Source: DATEHQ01 sp035279525 (lineage in GTDB: Bacteria; Chloroflexota; Dormibacteria; Dormibacterales; Dormibacteraceae). From it: a stretch of 19,528 bases of DNA. Positions 7,152 to 14,780 of the stretch are shown here, piece by piece (position 1 is the first letter of the stretch; each line of letters opens with the position of its first letter). The translations under genes were made by a program, and so were the position numbers. The notes under the pieces were generated by a model. That model searched no databases. It saw nothing but the letters and a program-made list of their open reading frames with translations, and was not told where the DNA came from. Location of the stretch: the NCBI GenBank assembly GCA_035279525.1, contig DATEHQ010000091.1:1-19528 (forward strand), given 5' to 3'.

Positions 7152-7375
7152 GCGATACGGTGCGGCGCAGGCTGCGCGTCAACCCGACCCTTTGCACCGG
7201 TTACGGCTATTGTGCCGAGATCGTGCCCGAGCTCATCACGGTCGACGATTGGGGCTACCCGATCGTGAGCAAGGCGCAGATCGATTCCGACGGCCTGCTC
7301 AAGCTGGCGCGCCGGGCCATCGCCACGTGTCCACGCCTCGCGCTGCTCGTCGAGGAATCCAGCGAAGGCGCCTAA
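7148..7375 (+). CDS. Three-cysteine ferredoxin (3Fe-4S type), cluster A copy
   Basis: 75 residues. The ATG overlaps the NuoF-like stop (ATGA at 7148-7151); the longer frame upstream is antisense-like shadow sequence inside the previous gene. Cysteines are C16-TGYGY-C22 and C61-P62, the C-x5-C...CP pattern of single-cluster 3Fe-4S ferredoxins of actinobacterial type. The middle position often filled by a fourth cluster Cys is Tyr19. The family signature AxxVPELxxxDDWGYP follows. It probably carries single electrons between the NuoF-like protein and the membrane cytochrome, or to other acceptors. It is the last gene of the overlapping cluster; a small hairpin follows before the OsmC gene. Confidence 0.85.
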   Translation: MSDTVRRRLRVNPTLCTGYGYCAEIVPELITVDDWGYPIVSKAQIDSDGLLKLARRAIATCPRLALLVEESSEGA

Positions 7376-7400
7376 GGTTTAAAGGTCCGAACTTCAAACC
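7376..7400 (+). other. Intergenic hairpin between ferredoxin and OsmC genes
   Basis: GGTTTAAAG (7376-7384) pairs with CTTCAAACC (7392-7400) with one A-C mismatch and a 7-nt loop. It begins immediately after the ferredoxin stop and lies just before the OsmC Shine-Dalgarno. It is clearly more A+T-rich than its surroundings. There is no U-tract, so it is a weak terminator at best. An mRNA processing or attenuation role is equally possible. Confidence 0.35.
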
Positions 7401-7416
7401 TGAAGGGGGTAACGGC

Positions 7417-7854
7417 ATGGCGGCGATAAGCAAGGCGGAGGCGACCTGGGAAGGCGACCTCATGAACGGCAAAGGCAAGGTTCATGTCGCGAGCGGAAGT
7501 TTTGGCGATCTCCCCGTCACGTGGGCGGCGCGCGCGGAGCGCACCCATGGCGGGACCAGCCCGGAGGAGCTCATCGCCGCCGCGCACGCGGCCTGCTACA
7601 ACATGGCGTTCTCCAACGGACTGGCCAAGGCGGGACACGCGCCCGAGCGCCTGAACACCACGGCCGAGGTCGAGTTCGTGCCCGGCAGCGGTATCACGGC
7701 CATAACCCTCACGGTGAAGGGTCACATCCACCACATCGACGAGGGTGAGTTCAAGAAGCTGGCCGAGGAGGCGAAGAACGGCTGCCCGGTCTCTCAGGCG
7801 CTCAAGAACAACGTGAAGATCACACTGAAGGCCGAGTTAGACCCCGTTCACTAG
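7417..7854 (+). CDS. OsmC/Ohr-family peroxiredoxin-like protein
   Basis: 145 residues from ATG 7417, 6 bp after a strong Shine-Dalgarno (GAAGGGGGT, 7402-7410). The family's two catalytic cysteines are present as HAACYNMAF (C60) and NGCPVSQAL (C123). The conserved Arg39 and Glu50/Glu51 (TSPEELIAAAHAAC) are also visible. OsmC proteins reduce organic hydroperoxides in the cytosol using a Cys pair, and their length matches. The sequence around C60 is closer to the OsmC branch than to Ohr. The gene has its own ribosome-binding site and is separated from cluster A by 41 bp, so it may be co-transcribed or independently expressed. Its stop overlaps that of the convergent gene by CTAG. Confidence 0.9.
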   Translation: MAAISKAEATWEGDLMNGKGKVHVASGSFGDLPVTWAARAERTHGGTSPEELIAAAHAACYNMAFSNGLAKAGHAPERLNTTAEVEFVPGSGITAITLTVKGHIHHIDEGEFKKLAEEAKNGCPVSQALKNNVKITLKAELDPVH

Positions 7855-8378
7855 CCCCGAGCGGGTCCCGTCACCGACGGGAAGTTGACCATGCCCTGCA
7901 TGCGCAGATCGCGCAAACGGCCCGCGACCCAGCGCTTCGGATCCTTGACCTGCTTGCCGCCGTCGAGGCAGTCGAAGCAGCGGCCGCTGACGTCGCGCGC
8001 GATCATCATCAGGGGCTGAGGCTGGGCGACCCGTTTCCACGCCTTGACGATGAATGGCAGCGAGATCGGTCGCGCCGGCGCCTTCTCCGGCAGGGTCAGC
8101 TCGGTCGCGTAGATCTCGTCGGCGTGCTGGAGGATGATCCCGCAGCCGGCCAGGGTGCCGCCGAGGTTCTCGACCTGCACCTGGATCGACTGGCCCGGCG
8201 CCGCGAACTCGGTGAAGGTGATGTGCGGCACAGGCCTGGTGCTCGCCTCCCAGCGTGCGTTGGAGTCGCGGATGGAGCGGCGCGTGGCCCAATCGGCCCG
8301 CATAGCGAACACGGCGGCCCAAAGCGAGAACAGCGCGGTCAGCGCGGCGAGGACGACCACGACCTGGGTTGAGCTCAC
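7851..8378 (-). CDS. Uncharacterised membrane-anchored protein
   Basis: 175 residues from a GTG that overlaps the stop of the MFS exporter (GTGA). There is one N-terminal hydrophobic segment (about 5-26), then a basic stretch (RADWATRRSIRDSNARWEAS), then a soluble domain with beta-rich character (PHITFTEFAAPGQSIQVQVENLGG). Two cysteines are close together in GRCFDCLDGG (C-x2-C) near residue 132. The first 45 residues resemble the anchor-plus-linker of many uncharacterised proteins whose soluble domain resembles an immunoglobulin-like fold. I do not recognise a function. Translational coupling to the exporter suggests co-expression only. Confidence 0.65.
   Translation of the reverse strand: MSSTQVVVVLAALTALFSLWAAVFAMRADWATRRSIRDSNARWEASTRPVPHITFTEFAAPGQSIQVQVENLGGTLAGCGIILQHADEIYATELTLPEKAPARPISLPFIVKAWKRVAQPQPLMMIARDVSGRCFDCLDGGKQVKDPKRWVAGRLRDLRMQGMVNFPSVTGPARG
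7867..7881. terminator. Possible bidirectional hairpin at convergent gene ends
   Basis: CCCGTC (7867-7872) and GACGGG (7876-7881) form a perfect 6-bp stem with a 3-nt loop, just beyond the OsmC stop and within the last codons of the convergent gene. No U-tract is seen. Termination is a guess from position alone. Confidence 0.25.
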
Positions 8379-9694
8379 TGCTTCTCCCGCTTGACGCTGG
8401 CGGCCGCCGGATCTGGCGCCGCATTGTATTTCCGCGAGTCATACGCCCGGAAGGCGGGAAGCGCAGCCGCGCACAGCGCGCAGCCGATGACGCACAGCAC
8501 GCCACCCGAAACGATTGACACGCGCACGCTGAAGATCGACGCGACGACGCCCGCCTCGAAATTGCCGAGCGATGGCCCGGAGGCGTAACTCAGCAGCTCG
8601 ATCGAGGCCATGCGCCCGCGCAACGAATCGGGGATGGTCTGATTCCAGATCGTCTGCCGGTAGACGCCGCTCATGGCATCGGCAGCTCCGGCTGCCGCGA
8701 GGAAGAAGAGCGCAGGCCACAGCGAGCCCACGAGGCCGAAGCCGACGATGGCGAAGCCCCACAGAATCGCGGCCACCGCGACGCCCATCCCGTGTCGGTG
8801 GATGCGGCTCGTCCATCCGCTTGTGGCGCTGAACACAAACGAGCCGACGGCGGGTGCCGCGTACAGCAGGCCAAGCACCTTCGCGCCGCCGATGCCCTGC
8901 GCGATGGCGGGGAAGAGGGCCATCGGCATGCCGAAGAACATCGCGATCATGTCGACGAAGTACGTGCCCAGCAGCTCCTGGCGGCTGCGCGCGTACTTGA
9001 GTCCCTCGACCACCCGGCGGATGCTCGGCCGCTCGGCGTCGACCGGCGGAGGGACCGCGCGCATCAGCACCAGGCAGACGAGCCCGACCACGAACGTGCC
9101 CACGTCGACCATGTAGGTCAGGGGCAGTCCGATCACCGCGAGAAGGACCCCGCCCAGCGCCGGCCCGGCCGTCATGCCGAGGGTGCCACGGAGCTGGCCC
9201 AGGTTGGCCGCGGCGGTGAGCTCGCTCTTGTCGACGAGGCGAGGCAGCATGGCATCGAGTGACGGACGCTGGAGCGCGTCCAGACCGCCGAACGCTGTCG
9301 CGATTACAAAGAGCAGCCAGACCTGCGGATGAGCCAGCGCGGCGTTGCCCGCGAGAAGCAGGCTGCAGGCCATCAGCGCCACCTCGCTCAGGAGGACCAT
9401 CAACCGGCGGTCCTGCGCATCCGCGAGCGCGCCACCGATGAACGCCACCGCCAGGATCGCGGCGAACTCGACGACCCCCAACACCCCGACCAGGAAGACG
9501 CTGTGGGTCAGCTGGTAGACCTGGTAGGGAAATGCGACTGACGTGATCATCGATCCGAAGAACGACACGAAGCGACCGATGAACAGCAGGCGAAAGTCGC
9601 GGTGCCGCCTCAGCGGCCTGGTGTCAACGGTCGCCACGTGCCACCACCGCGTCGTCGGCCGGCCCGTTACGGAAGCGTCATCTTCGGGAATCAT
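8375..9694 (-). CDS. MFS transporter of the enterobactin-exporter (EntS-like) type
   Basis: 439 residues, with about 12 predicted membrane helices. It begins with the N-terminal pattern RPLRRHRDFRLLFIGRFVSFFGSMI, read here by its key residues R27-R31, D33, R35 and G39-R41, typical of the MFS_3/EntS-like branch. It also has the loop 2-3 motif GGALADAQDRRLM (usual GxLADRxxRR) and the mid-protein QRPSLDAMLPRLV. These proteins export siderophores or drugs, but substrate cannot be predicted. The ATG at 9694 leaves only 29 bp to the divergent MsrA start. A GTG at 9637 would give a start only a few residues before the conserved region and leave 86 bp for promoters, so the true start may be there. 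Confidence 0.88.
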   Translation of the reverse strand: MIPEDDASVTGRPTTRWWHVATVDTRPLRRHRDFRLLFIGRFVSFFGSMITSVAFPYQVYQLTHSVFLVGVLGVVEFAAILAVAFIGGALADAQDRRLMVLLSEVALMACSLLLAGNAALAHPQVWLLFVIATAFGGLDALQRPSLDAMLPRLVDKSELTAAANLGQLRGTLGMTAGPALGGVLLAVIGLPLTYMVDVGTFVVGLVCLVLMRAVPPPVDAERPSIRRVVEGLKYARSRQELLGTYFVDMIAMFFGMPMALFPAIAQGIGGAKVLGLLYAAPAVGSFVFSATSGWTSRIHRHGMGVAVAAILWGFAIVGFGLVGSLWPALFFLAAAGAADAMSGVYRQTIWNQTIPDSLRGRMASIELLSYASGPSLGNFEAGVVASIFSVRVSIVSGGVLCVIGCALCAAALPAFRAYDSRKYNAAPDPAAASVKREKQ

Positions 9695-9723
9695 GATTGG
9701 GCAGGTTTATCTTGGAGGGTCAA

Positions 9724-10236
9724 ATGGAGAAGGCAACTTTCGCGGGCGGCTGCTTCTGGGGCGTGGAGCATCTCTTCAACGAGGTGCCAGGTGTGATCGA
9801 CGCGGTTTCGGGCTACGAAGGCGGCAACGTCGACAACCCGACCTACGAGCAGGTCTGCACCGGTCGCACGGGGCACGCGGAGGCGGTCGAGGTGACCTAC
9901 GACCCGACAAAGGTCACCTACGAGGAGCTGCTGAACCAGTTCTGGAACATGCACGATCCGACGACCCTGAACCGCCAGGGCCCGGACGTCGGTTTCCAGT
10001 ACCGGTCGGCGATCTTCTACAACAGCCCGGAGCAGCAGAAGGCCGCCCTCAAGTCGAAGGAAGAGGCGCAGAAGTATTTCAAGCGGCCGATCGTGACTGA
10101 GATCGTTCCGTCTACGCATTTCTGGCGCGCGGAGGAATATCACCAGCGCTACTTCGACAAGCACCAGGGGCACTACTCATGCCACTTCATCCGGGGCTGG
10201 GTTCCGGCTCCGTCGGAGGAAGCCAAGCCGGCCTAA
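9724..10236 (+). CDS. msrA: Peptide methionine-S-sulfoxide reductase MsrA
   Basis: 170 residues from ATG 9724, preceded by GGAGGG (9714-9719). The longer in-frame start at 9697 would add nine residues ahead of the conserved N terminus. The catalytic motif is ATFAGGCFWGVE with nucleophile Cys10. Other family landmarks are GYEGGNVDNPTYEQVCTGRTGHAEAVEV (key residues G34, Y35, G37, G38, G54, T56, G57, H58, E60), YDPTKVTYEELL, the HDPT motif, and the C-terminal EYHQRYF. MsrA reduces the S-epimer of methionine sulfoxide in proteins, using thioredoxin for recycling. It is divergently transcribed from the MFS exporter and followed by the PrsW-like gene 32 bp downstream. Length and motifs match the family fully. 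Confidence 0.96.
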   Translation: MEKATFAGGCFWGVEHLFNEVPGVIDAVSGYEGGNVDNPTYEQVCTGRTGHAEAVEVTYDPTKVTYEELLNQFWNMHDPTTLNRQGPDVGFQYRSAIFYNSPEQQKAALKSKEEAQKYFKRPIVTEIVPSTHFWRAEEYHQRYFDKHQGHYSCHFIRGWVPAPSEEAKPA

Positions 10237-10268
10237 CCACCCGGGCGGTCGCATAGACTGTCCGGCCG

Positions 10269-11405
10269 ATGCGGTGCGACCATTGCGCCAACGACGTTCC
10301 CGACGGTGTGTTCTGCACGCGCTGCGGAGCGCACCAGGGAACGACGGGCCAGGTCGACGATGCGAAGAAGCGCAGGCATCGCTACGCCGCGCATCCGTCG
10401 GAGCACGTGCTGCACCCGGCTGTCTTCACCACGATCTTTCCGCACCTTGGACACGCGAAGGTCCATGAGTTTCGCTGGGCATTCGTCGTCGGCGCTGCCG
10501 CGATCGTCCTCCTCTACGCCACGGGCCTTGTCAGCGCCGCGATCCTCGTCGCGATCTTTCTGGTCCCGGTCCTCTACCTGATCTATCTCTACGAGACACA
10601 GGTCTATCGCGACGAGCCGGCGCTGGTCCTTGGGTTCATCCTCGGCGGGGGCGCGGTGCTCGGCCTCGTCCTCTCACTGATCGAGCGCGCCCTCTACAAC
10701 CCATACGCGAATTTCGGCAATCCCCTGCATGGCGGAGCCGTGAGCGTGGGCGCGCTGCTGTTTCTCGGTCTCGTCGTACCCCTGGTGCAGGAGGCCGTGA
10801 AGCCGCTGCCCGCCTTGTTTCTGCCCAACCGCCGCGACTTCCCGGAGACCGTAGACGGACTCGTCCTGGGCATTGCCGCCGGCCTTGGATTCAGCGTGGC
10901 CGAATCACTGGTCGCGTTCTCGGGCGTGATCACGAGCCTTCCCATGCACACCTTCTCGGGCAACTGGATCTACGAACTGGCGACAATCGCGGTCCTCCAG
11001 CCGCTCCTGCAGGGCAGCGCCGCGGGCATGATCGTCGCGGCCATCTGGCGGTACAGGCGCGGCCGCTTCTCATCGCGCGAGCTCGGTGGAGTCGGCATGG
11101 CGGTCATCGCGCACATCGCGTTCTCCCTCGGCACGCAGGTCTGGAAGGCAGCGCTCCTCAGCCCACTGTTCGTGCTCGCGTGGCAATCAGTCGTCGTCGG
11201 CGCGGTGCTGATCTACGTGCGCTTTCTGCTCCACCACTCGCTGCTCGAAGAGGCTGCCCACATGGGCTATGCGGAGACCGTGTGCCCCAACTGCCACACG
11301 CACATCGTCGCCTCGGGCTTCTGCCCCAACTGCGGCGTGGCTCTCACCGCTGCGCCCGCCGTGGTCAAGCGCTCGCGCAAACCGCGCGCCGAGGTCAAGG
11401 CCTGA
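10269..11405 (+). CDS. PrsW-like intramembrane protease homologue with zinc ribbons at both ends
   Basis: 378 residues. An N-terminal zinc ribbon (C3-x2-C6, C16-x2-C19) is followed by about eight membrane helices and a C-terminal zinc ribbon (C339-x2-C342, C352-x2-C355), then a basic tail. The membrane core shows the PrsW pattern: PLVQEAVKPLPALF at 171-184 (usual EExxK; here Q174-E175-x-x-K178), VDGLVLGIAAGLGFSVAES at 195-213 with E212, and IAHIAFSLGTQ with H282. PrsW proteins cleave membrane proteins such as anti-sigma factors. The first of the two usual Glu is Gln here, so activity is uncertain. No Shine-Dalgarno is evident upstream of ATG 10269. The stop overlaps the next start (TGATG), coupling it to another zinc-ribbon membrane protein that could be a partner or substrate. 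Confidence 0.78.
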   Translation: MRCDHCANDVPDGVFCTRCGAHQGTTGQVDDAKKRRHRYAAHPSEHVLHPAVFTTIFPHLGHAKVHEFRWAFVVGAAAIVLLYATGLVSAAILVAIFLVPVLYLIYLYETQVYRDEPALVLGFILGGGAVLGLVLSLIERALYNPYANFGNPLHGGAVSVGALLFLGLVVPLVQEAVKPLPALFLPNRRDFPETVDGLVLGIAAGLGFSVAESLVAFSGVITSLPMHTFSGNWIYELATIAVLQPLLQGSAAGMIVAAIWRYRRGRFSSRELGGVGMAVIAHIAFSLGTQVWKAALLSPLFVLAWQSVVVGAVLIYVRFLLHHSLLEEAAHMGYAETVCPNCHTHIVASGFCPNCGVALTAAPAVVKRSRKPRAEVKA

Positions 11406-12259
11406 TGGCGCTGGCGTGCCCTCGCTGCGCGACTCAGAACCCCGAGGGCAATGCCTTCTGTCAGGCGTGTGGCACACCTCTTTCGGCGCCGGTCGCAGTC
11501 ACCGCCGCGGGTTTTGCCGGTTCGCCTGCAGGTGGAATGGCTCCGCCGCCGCCTCCCCCCGGCTACCAGACCCCCTACTACGCACCTACAGGCGCGCCGG
11601 TGGCGGTCCACCGAACGACGTGGGTGCTGATCATCGCCGTCGTCCTCGTGGCCACCGTGATCACGGCCGGGATCGGCACCGCACTCGCCTTCCTCGGCAA
11701 TCGCGCCGCGCAGACCGCGACGACCACCAGCATCGCCGACATCCCGGGCCCAAGTCAGGGTGGCACCCCGAGCCCCGTCGCCTCGCCGACGTCCACGGCG
11801 CAGACCGGTCTCGAATCGAACGATGCCTTCTCGTTGAACGTTCCGAGCGGTTGGGCGATCGACAGCAAGGACAACGAGTCGATGGTCCTATCCGACCCCA
11901 ACGGCGAGGGTTCGGTGACGGTTTCCAGCGGCGAGTCGTTCCCCACCCAGAGTGCGCAGAACAACAAAGACACGGTCGACAGCACGCTCAAGGCCAAGTA
12001 CCCGGACACCCGCGAATGCCCGAACACGAGCCCGGCGAACGGAACCTTGAACGGGGTGGCGGGGATCTCGTGGACCTTGTGCTTCACCCTTACCGGCGCC
12101 GCCAACTCGGCGCCCGCGGCCGCGACAGTCTTTGCGGGCGCCAACAGCAGCGGGACGGTCTACTACCTCGTGATGGTGCTGACGACCGAGAGCAATCTGA
12201 ACGCTTACGTGAACGCATCGAAACCGGTGCTGTCGAGCGTGCGCTGGAAGCTCTCCTAG
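11405..12259 (+). CDS. Zinc-ribbon, single-pass membrane protein with extracytoplasmic domain
   Basis: 284 residues. An N-terminal zinc ribbon (C5-x2-C8, C19-x2-C22) sits in the cytosol. A Pro/Gly/Tyr-rich linker (about 45-68) follows, then one hydrophobic helix (about 73-98), a Ser/Thr/Pro spacer (about 105-138), and an outer domain from about 140 to the end. The outer domain opens with FSLNVPSGWAIDS, a start common to PsbP-like or DUF-type extracytoplasmic domains of high-GC Gram-positive proteins. It has two cysteines, in RECPNT and WTLCFT. ATG 11405 overlaps the PrsW-like stop, so the two are translationally coupled. Function unknown. A cytosolic ribbon linked through one helix to an outer domain resembles a sensor or an anti-sigma-type protein, but no other evidence supports that. 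A strong hairpin follows the stop. Confidence 0.7.
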   Translation: MALACPRCATQNPEGNAFCQACGTPLSAPVAVTAAGFAGSPAGGMAPPPPPPGYQTPYYAPTGAPVAVHRTTWVLIIAVVLVATVITAGIGTALAFLGNRAAQTATTTSIADIPGPSQGGTPSPVASPTSTAQTGLESNDAFSLNVPSGWAIDSKDNESMVLSDPNGEGSVTVSSGESFPTQSAQNNKDTVDSTLKAKYPDTRECPNTSPANGTLNGVAGISWTLCFTLTGAANSAPAAATVFAGANSSGTVYYLVMVLTTESNLNAYVNASKPVLSSVRWKLS

Positions 12260-12271
12260 AGGGAGAGTGGT

Positions 12272-12298
12272 GTAGGGGGCGCTAGGGTCGCCCCCTAC
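12272..12298 (+). terminator. Strong stem-loop terminator after the zinc-ribbon genes
   Basis: GTAGGGGGCG (12272-12281) pairs perfectly with CGCCCCCTAC (12289-12298) around a 7-nt loop, starting 13 bp after the stop. It is followed by GCTTT and then G-rich sequence, so the U-tract is short. Position and stem strength make it a likely intrinsic terminator for the PrsW-like operon. Confidence 0.75.
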
Positions 12299-12350
12299 GC
12301 TTTGGGGGAAGGGCCCGAGGTGGTTCGGGTGACTCTCACGATGACGGCCG

Positions 12351-12372
12351 GCCCTCAGAGCGCCCTCAGACG
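12351..12372 (+). promoter_or_regulatory. Two 11-bp-period direct repeats, candidate response-regulator site
   Basis: GCCCTCAGAGC (12351-12361) is directly followed by GCCCTCAGACG (12362-12372): nine of eleven positions identical in a head-to-tail pair with a one-turn period. Such spacing is typical of OmpR/PhoB-family binding sites. The CTCAG core recurs with the same period upstream of redox cluster B. The repeats lie about 130 bp ahead of the SGNH hydrolase start, in a 242-bp spacer that otherwise holds only the upstream terminator. No clear -35/-10 pair was found. Confidence 0.4.
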
Positions 12373-12501
12373 AACCTTGGAGATCGCTGTGAGTGCCTGC
12401 CTGCTCGCCGCGCGCTCGGGCGCGCGAAGCACTAGTGGCGCCACCGCCAGAACCGTGCTTAGATGCTTGCGCTTTTCCGCCGCTTGCTCTGGAGGTGAGC
12501 C

Positions 12502-13365
12502 ATGAGGCTGCGTGCCCTTGCTTTTCTTTCGGCCGCCGCGCTTTTCATGCTCGGCGCGATACCCGCTCAGGCCGGCAAAGAAGACCGTCCCTACCTCGCC
12601 ATAGGCGATTCCGTGGCTTTTGGGTTCAGCCCGCTGCTCAATCTGAACAACGCCTCCAACTTCATCGGCTACCCCGAGATCGTCGCGAAGCGCCTCGACC
12701 TGAGAGATGTCAACGCGGCGTGTTCCGGTGAGGCAACCGGCGGATTCATCAGCCCGACGGGGCTCGACAACTCATGCCGAGCCTATCGGGCGGCGTTTCC
12801 GCTCCACGTGAGCTACAGCGGAACGCAGCTTGCCTTCGCCGTGAATTTCCTCAAGCATCACCGCAATACCAGGCTGGTGACGCTGGGCCTCGACGCGAAC
12901 GATTTCTTCCGGCTTTCGACCGGGCCCGGGACTCCGTGGCCGCCCTCGACGTGCTTCGTGCCCGCCCCCGCAAACACGGCCGGCCTCGTCACGTACTTTT
13001 CGACCTGCGCGGTGCAGAACCTCACGACCATCCTGTCGGCAGTCAGGGGCAGCGCGCACTATCGGGGCGACCTCGTGATCGTGCTCTACTACGCGCTCAA
13101 CTACTCGGACCCGGCAAGCCTGTTCGTGACTCGCGATCTGCTGAACAAGGCAATGATCACCGCGGCCACCCCCTTCAAGGTTCGATTCGCGTCCGGTTTC
13201 GACGCCTTCCAGGCCGCCGCGGCGCCGTTCGGTGGCGACTCCTGCAAGGCTGGTCTGCTGATCGTGGTCAAGGCCTCACCGCTCACGTGTGACGTCCATC
13301 CGACGCCGGCCGGGCGTGATTTGCTCGCCGGAGCGGTGGTGAAAGCCGTGGGCGACGACGACTAG
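12502..13365 (+). CDS. Secreted SGNH/GDSL-family hydrolase
   Basis: 287 residues from ATG 12502, with a strong Shine-Dalgarno (GGAGGTGA, 12491-12498). A classical signal peptide (MRLRA, hydrophobic 6-19, likely cleavage after AQA24) indicates export. SGNH block residues are visible: block I YLAIGDSVAFG with nucleophile Ser37, block II NAACSGEATGG (Gly76 or Gly80 as oxyanion Gly), block III LGLDANDFF with Asn133, and block V CDVHPTPAGRD with Asp264 and His266. Several further cysteines suggest disulfides in the exported protein. The family hydrolyses esters of lipids, sugars or cell-wall components; the substrate is unknown. Its stop overlaps that of the convergent histidine kinase by CTAG. 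The spacer upstream carries direct repeats resembling those of cluster B, so the neighbouring two-component system may control it. Confidence 0.88.
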   Translation: MRLRALAFLSAAALFMLGAIPAQAGKEDRPYLAIGDSVAFGFSPLLNLNNASNFIGYPEIVAKRLDLRDVNAACSGEATGGFISPTGLDNSCRAYRAAFPLHVSYSGTQLAFAVNFLKHHRNTRLVTLGLDANDFFRLSTGPGTPWPPSTCFVPAPANTAGLVTYFSTCAVQNLTTILSAVRGSAHYRGDLVIVLYYALNYSDPASLFVTRDLLNKAMITAATPFKVRFASGFDAFQAAAAPFGGDSCKAGLLIVVKASPLTCDVHPTPAGRDLLAGAVVKAVGDDD

Positions 13366-14780
13366 CTCGAGGCGGGGGCCAGCGGCAGCTCCACCTCGAA
13401 GGTGGCACCGCCGCCGCTGGTCTCCTTCACCGTCACTTGGCCGCCGTGCGCGACCACGACAGCGTTGACGATTGAAAGCCCAAGGCCCGCACCTCCTGAA
13501 TCGCGGCTGCGACTCGGGTCGGCGCGATAGAAGGGCTCGAAGATCCTCTCGAGCTGATCGGCCGGCAGGCCGGGCCCGTGGTCGGTGACCGACATCCGCG
13601 CGACGCTGTCCTCGGTCTTCACCGCGACCTCGATCGGCGTCGTCGGTGGAGTGTGGACGAGCGCGTTGCGCATGAGGTTGCCGACGACCTGGCGCAGTCG
13701 GGTGTCGTCGCCGCTGACGACGATCGGCTGGTCCGCGTCCAGCGTGATCTCCCGCTGCGGAGCGACCGCACGCGCGTCGTCGACGGCATCGCGCGCGATC
13801 GCCTGCAGGTTTGTCGGCCTGGTCTCGAGTGGCCGTCCCTGGTCGAGTCGCGCTATCAGCAGCATGTCGTCCACCAGCGTCGACATCCGCACGGACTCTT
13901 CCTCGATGCGCCGGCGCGCGAGGTCGGCGTCCGTCGGTGACTCGGATGCGCCGCGACGGAGCATCTCCGAGTAACCGCGAATCGATGTGAGCGGTGTGCG
14001 CAGCTCGTGGGAGGCATCGGCGATGAATCGCCGCAGACGTTGCTCCGACGCCTTGCTCTGACCGAATGCGGCCTCGATCTGGCTCAGCATCGCGTTGAGG
14101 GCGAGCCCGAGGCGGCCGATCTCGGTTCGTGACGTCGCGGGCTCGACGCGCCTGCTCAGGTCCCCGGCCGCGATCTGTCCGGCGGTAGCGCCCATCCGCC
14201 GCAGCGGCCGAAGGCCGATGGCGATGATGGCCCAGGCGAGCAGAGCGGTCGCCGCCACGACTGCGAGGCTGATGAAGAGCTCGAGCTGCAGAAGCTGGCC
14301 CAGGGTTACCGCCACGTCGTCGATCGGGATTGCGAGCACGACGGTCTGGCCGTTGAACGAGTTCTCGGACCATGCCGTCAAGCGGAACTTGTGAACCTCC
14401 CCGGTACCCTCGACTGTCATCGGGCTGAGAGGCTGGTCGCTGCCCGTCGGATGGAGGTCCTTCGGCAGCACTGGCGCGGCGTTCGGAGTGCTGCCGAACA
14501 CGCCGACGATACACGGCAGCTGCACCGTGCCGTTCGACGCGAGGAGCTCCGCAACGGTATTGACTGGAAATGCCACGGCGCCACCGGGTCCGACACGGCA
14601 GTTGCGGCTGATGACGCTGGTCGCGGCTTCCACATCCGTGCGGGATGTGAGCTCGTTGTCGACTCGACCCAGCAGCGAGTTCTGGAAGAGCGCGTAAGTC
14701 GCGACGTCGGACACGACGAGGCCGAGCACGACGAGCGAGATGACTCCGATCAGCAGCCGCCCGCGAAGCGACAAGGTCAC
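13362..14780 (-). CDS. Sensor histidine kinase of a two-component system
   Basis: 472 residues from a GTG that overlaps the response-regulator stop (GTGA); the frame upstream of it is shadow sequence. Domain order: TM helix about 9-31, extracytoplasmic sensor about 32-163, TM helix about 166-190, HAMP about 190-243, HisKA with H258 in DASHELRTPLTSIRGYSEML, then a HATPase domain. That domain has N-box NLMRNALVH (368-376), G1 DHGPGLP (400-406), F-box FEPFYRAD and G2 GGAGLGL (429-435). The sensor domain holds two cysteines, C61 and C90, which could form a disulfide. It probably phosphorylates the regulator encoded just before it. Both lie at the 3' end of redox cluster B. Confidence 0.92.
   Translation of the reverse strand: MTLSLRGRLLIGVISLVVLGLVVSDVATYALFQNSLLGRVDNELTSRTDVEAATSVISRNCRVGPGGAVAFPVNTVAELLASNGTVQLPCIVGVFGSTPNAAPVLPKDLHPTGSDQPLSPMTVEGTGEVHKFRLTAWSENSFNGQTVVLAIPIDDVAVTLGQLLQLELFISLAVVAATALLAWAIIAIGLRPLRRMGATAGQIAAGDLSRRVEPATSRTEIGRLGLALNAMLSQIEAAFGQSKASEQRLRRFIADASHELRTPLTSIRGYSEMLRRGASESPTDADLARRRIEEESVRMSTLVDDMLLIARLDQGRPLETRPTNLQAIARDAVDDARAVAPQREITLDADQPIVVSGDDTRLRQVVGNLMRNALVHTPPTTPIEVAVKTEDSVARMSVTDHGPGLPADQLERIFEPFYRADPSRSRDSGGAGLGLSIVNAVVVAHGGQVTVKETSGGGATFEVELPLAPASS

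Noticed and set aside
4855..7375. Cluster A as part of respiratory complex I
   Set aside because: Only a NuoF-like protein is present, with altered cluster ligands. There is no NuoE, NuoG or membrane subunit, and the membrane protein is a heme cytochrome type.
13276..14514. 412-residue minus-strand ORF inside the histidine-kinase gene
   Set aside because: Composition is extreme in Arg, Gly and Asp with no domain. The kinase frame shows all expected motifs.
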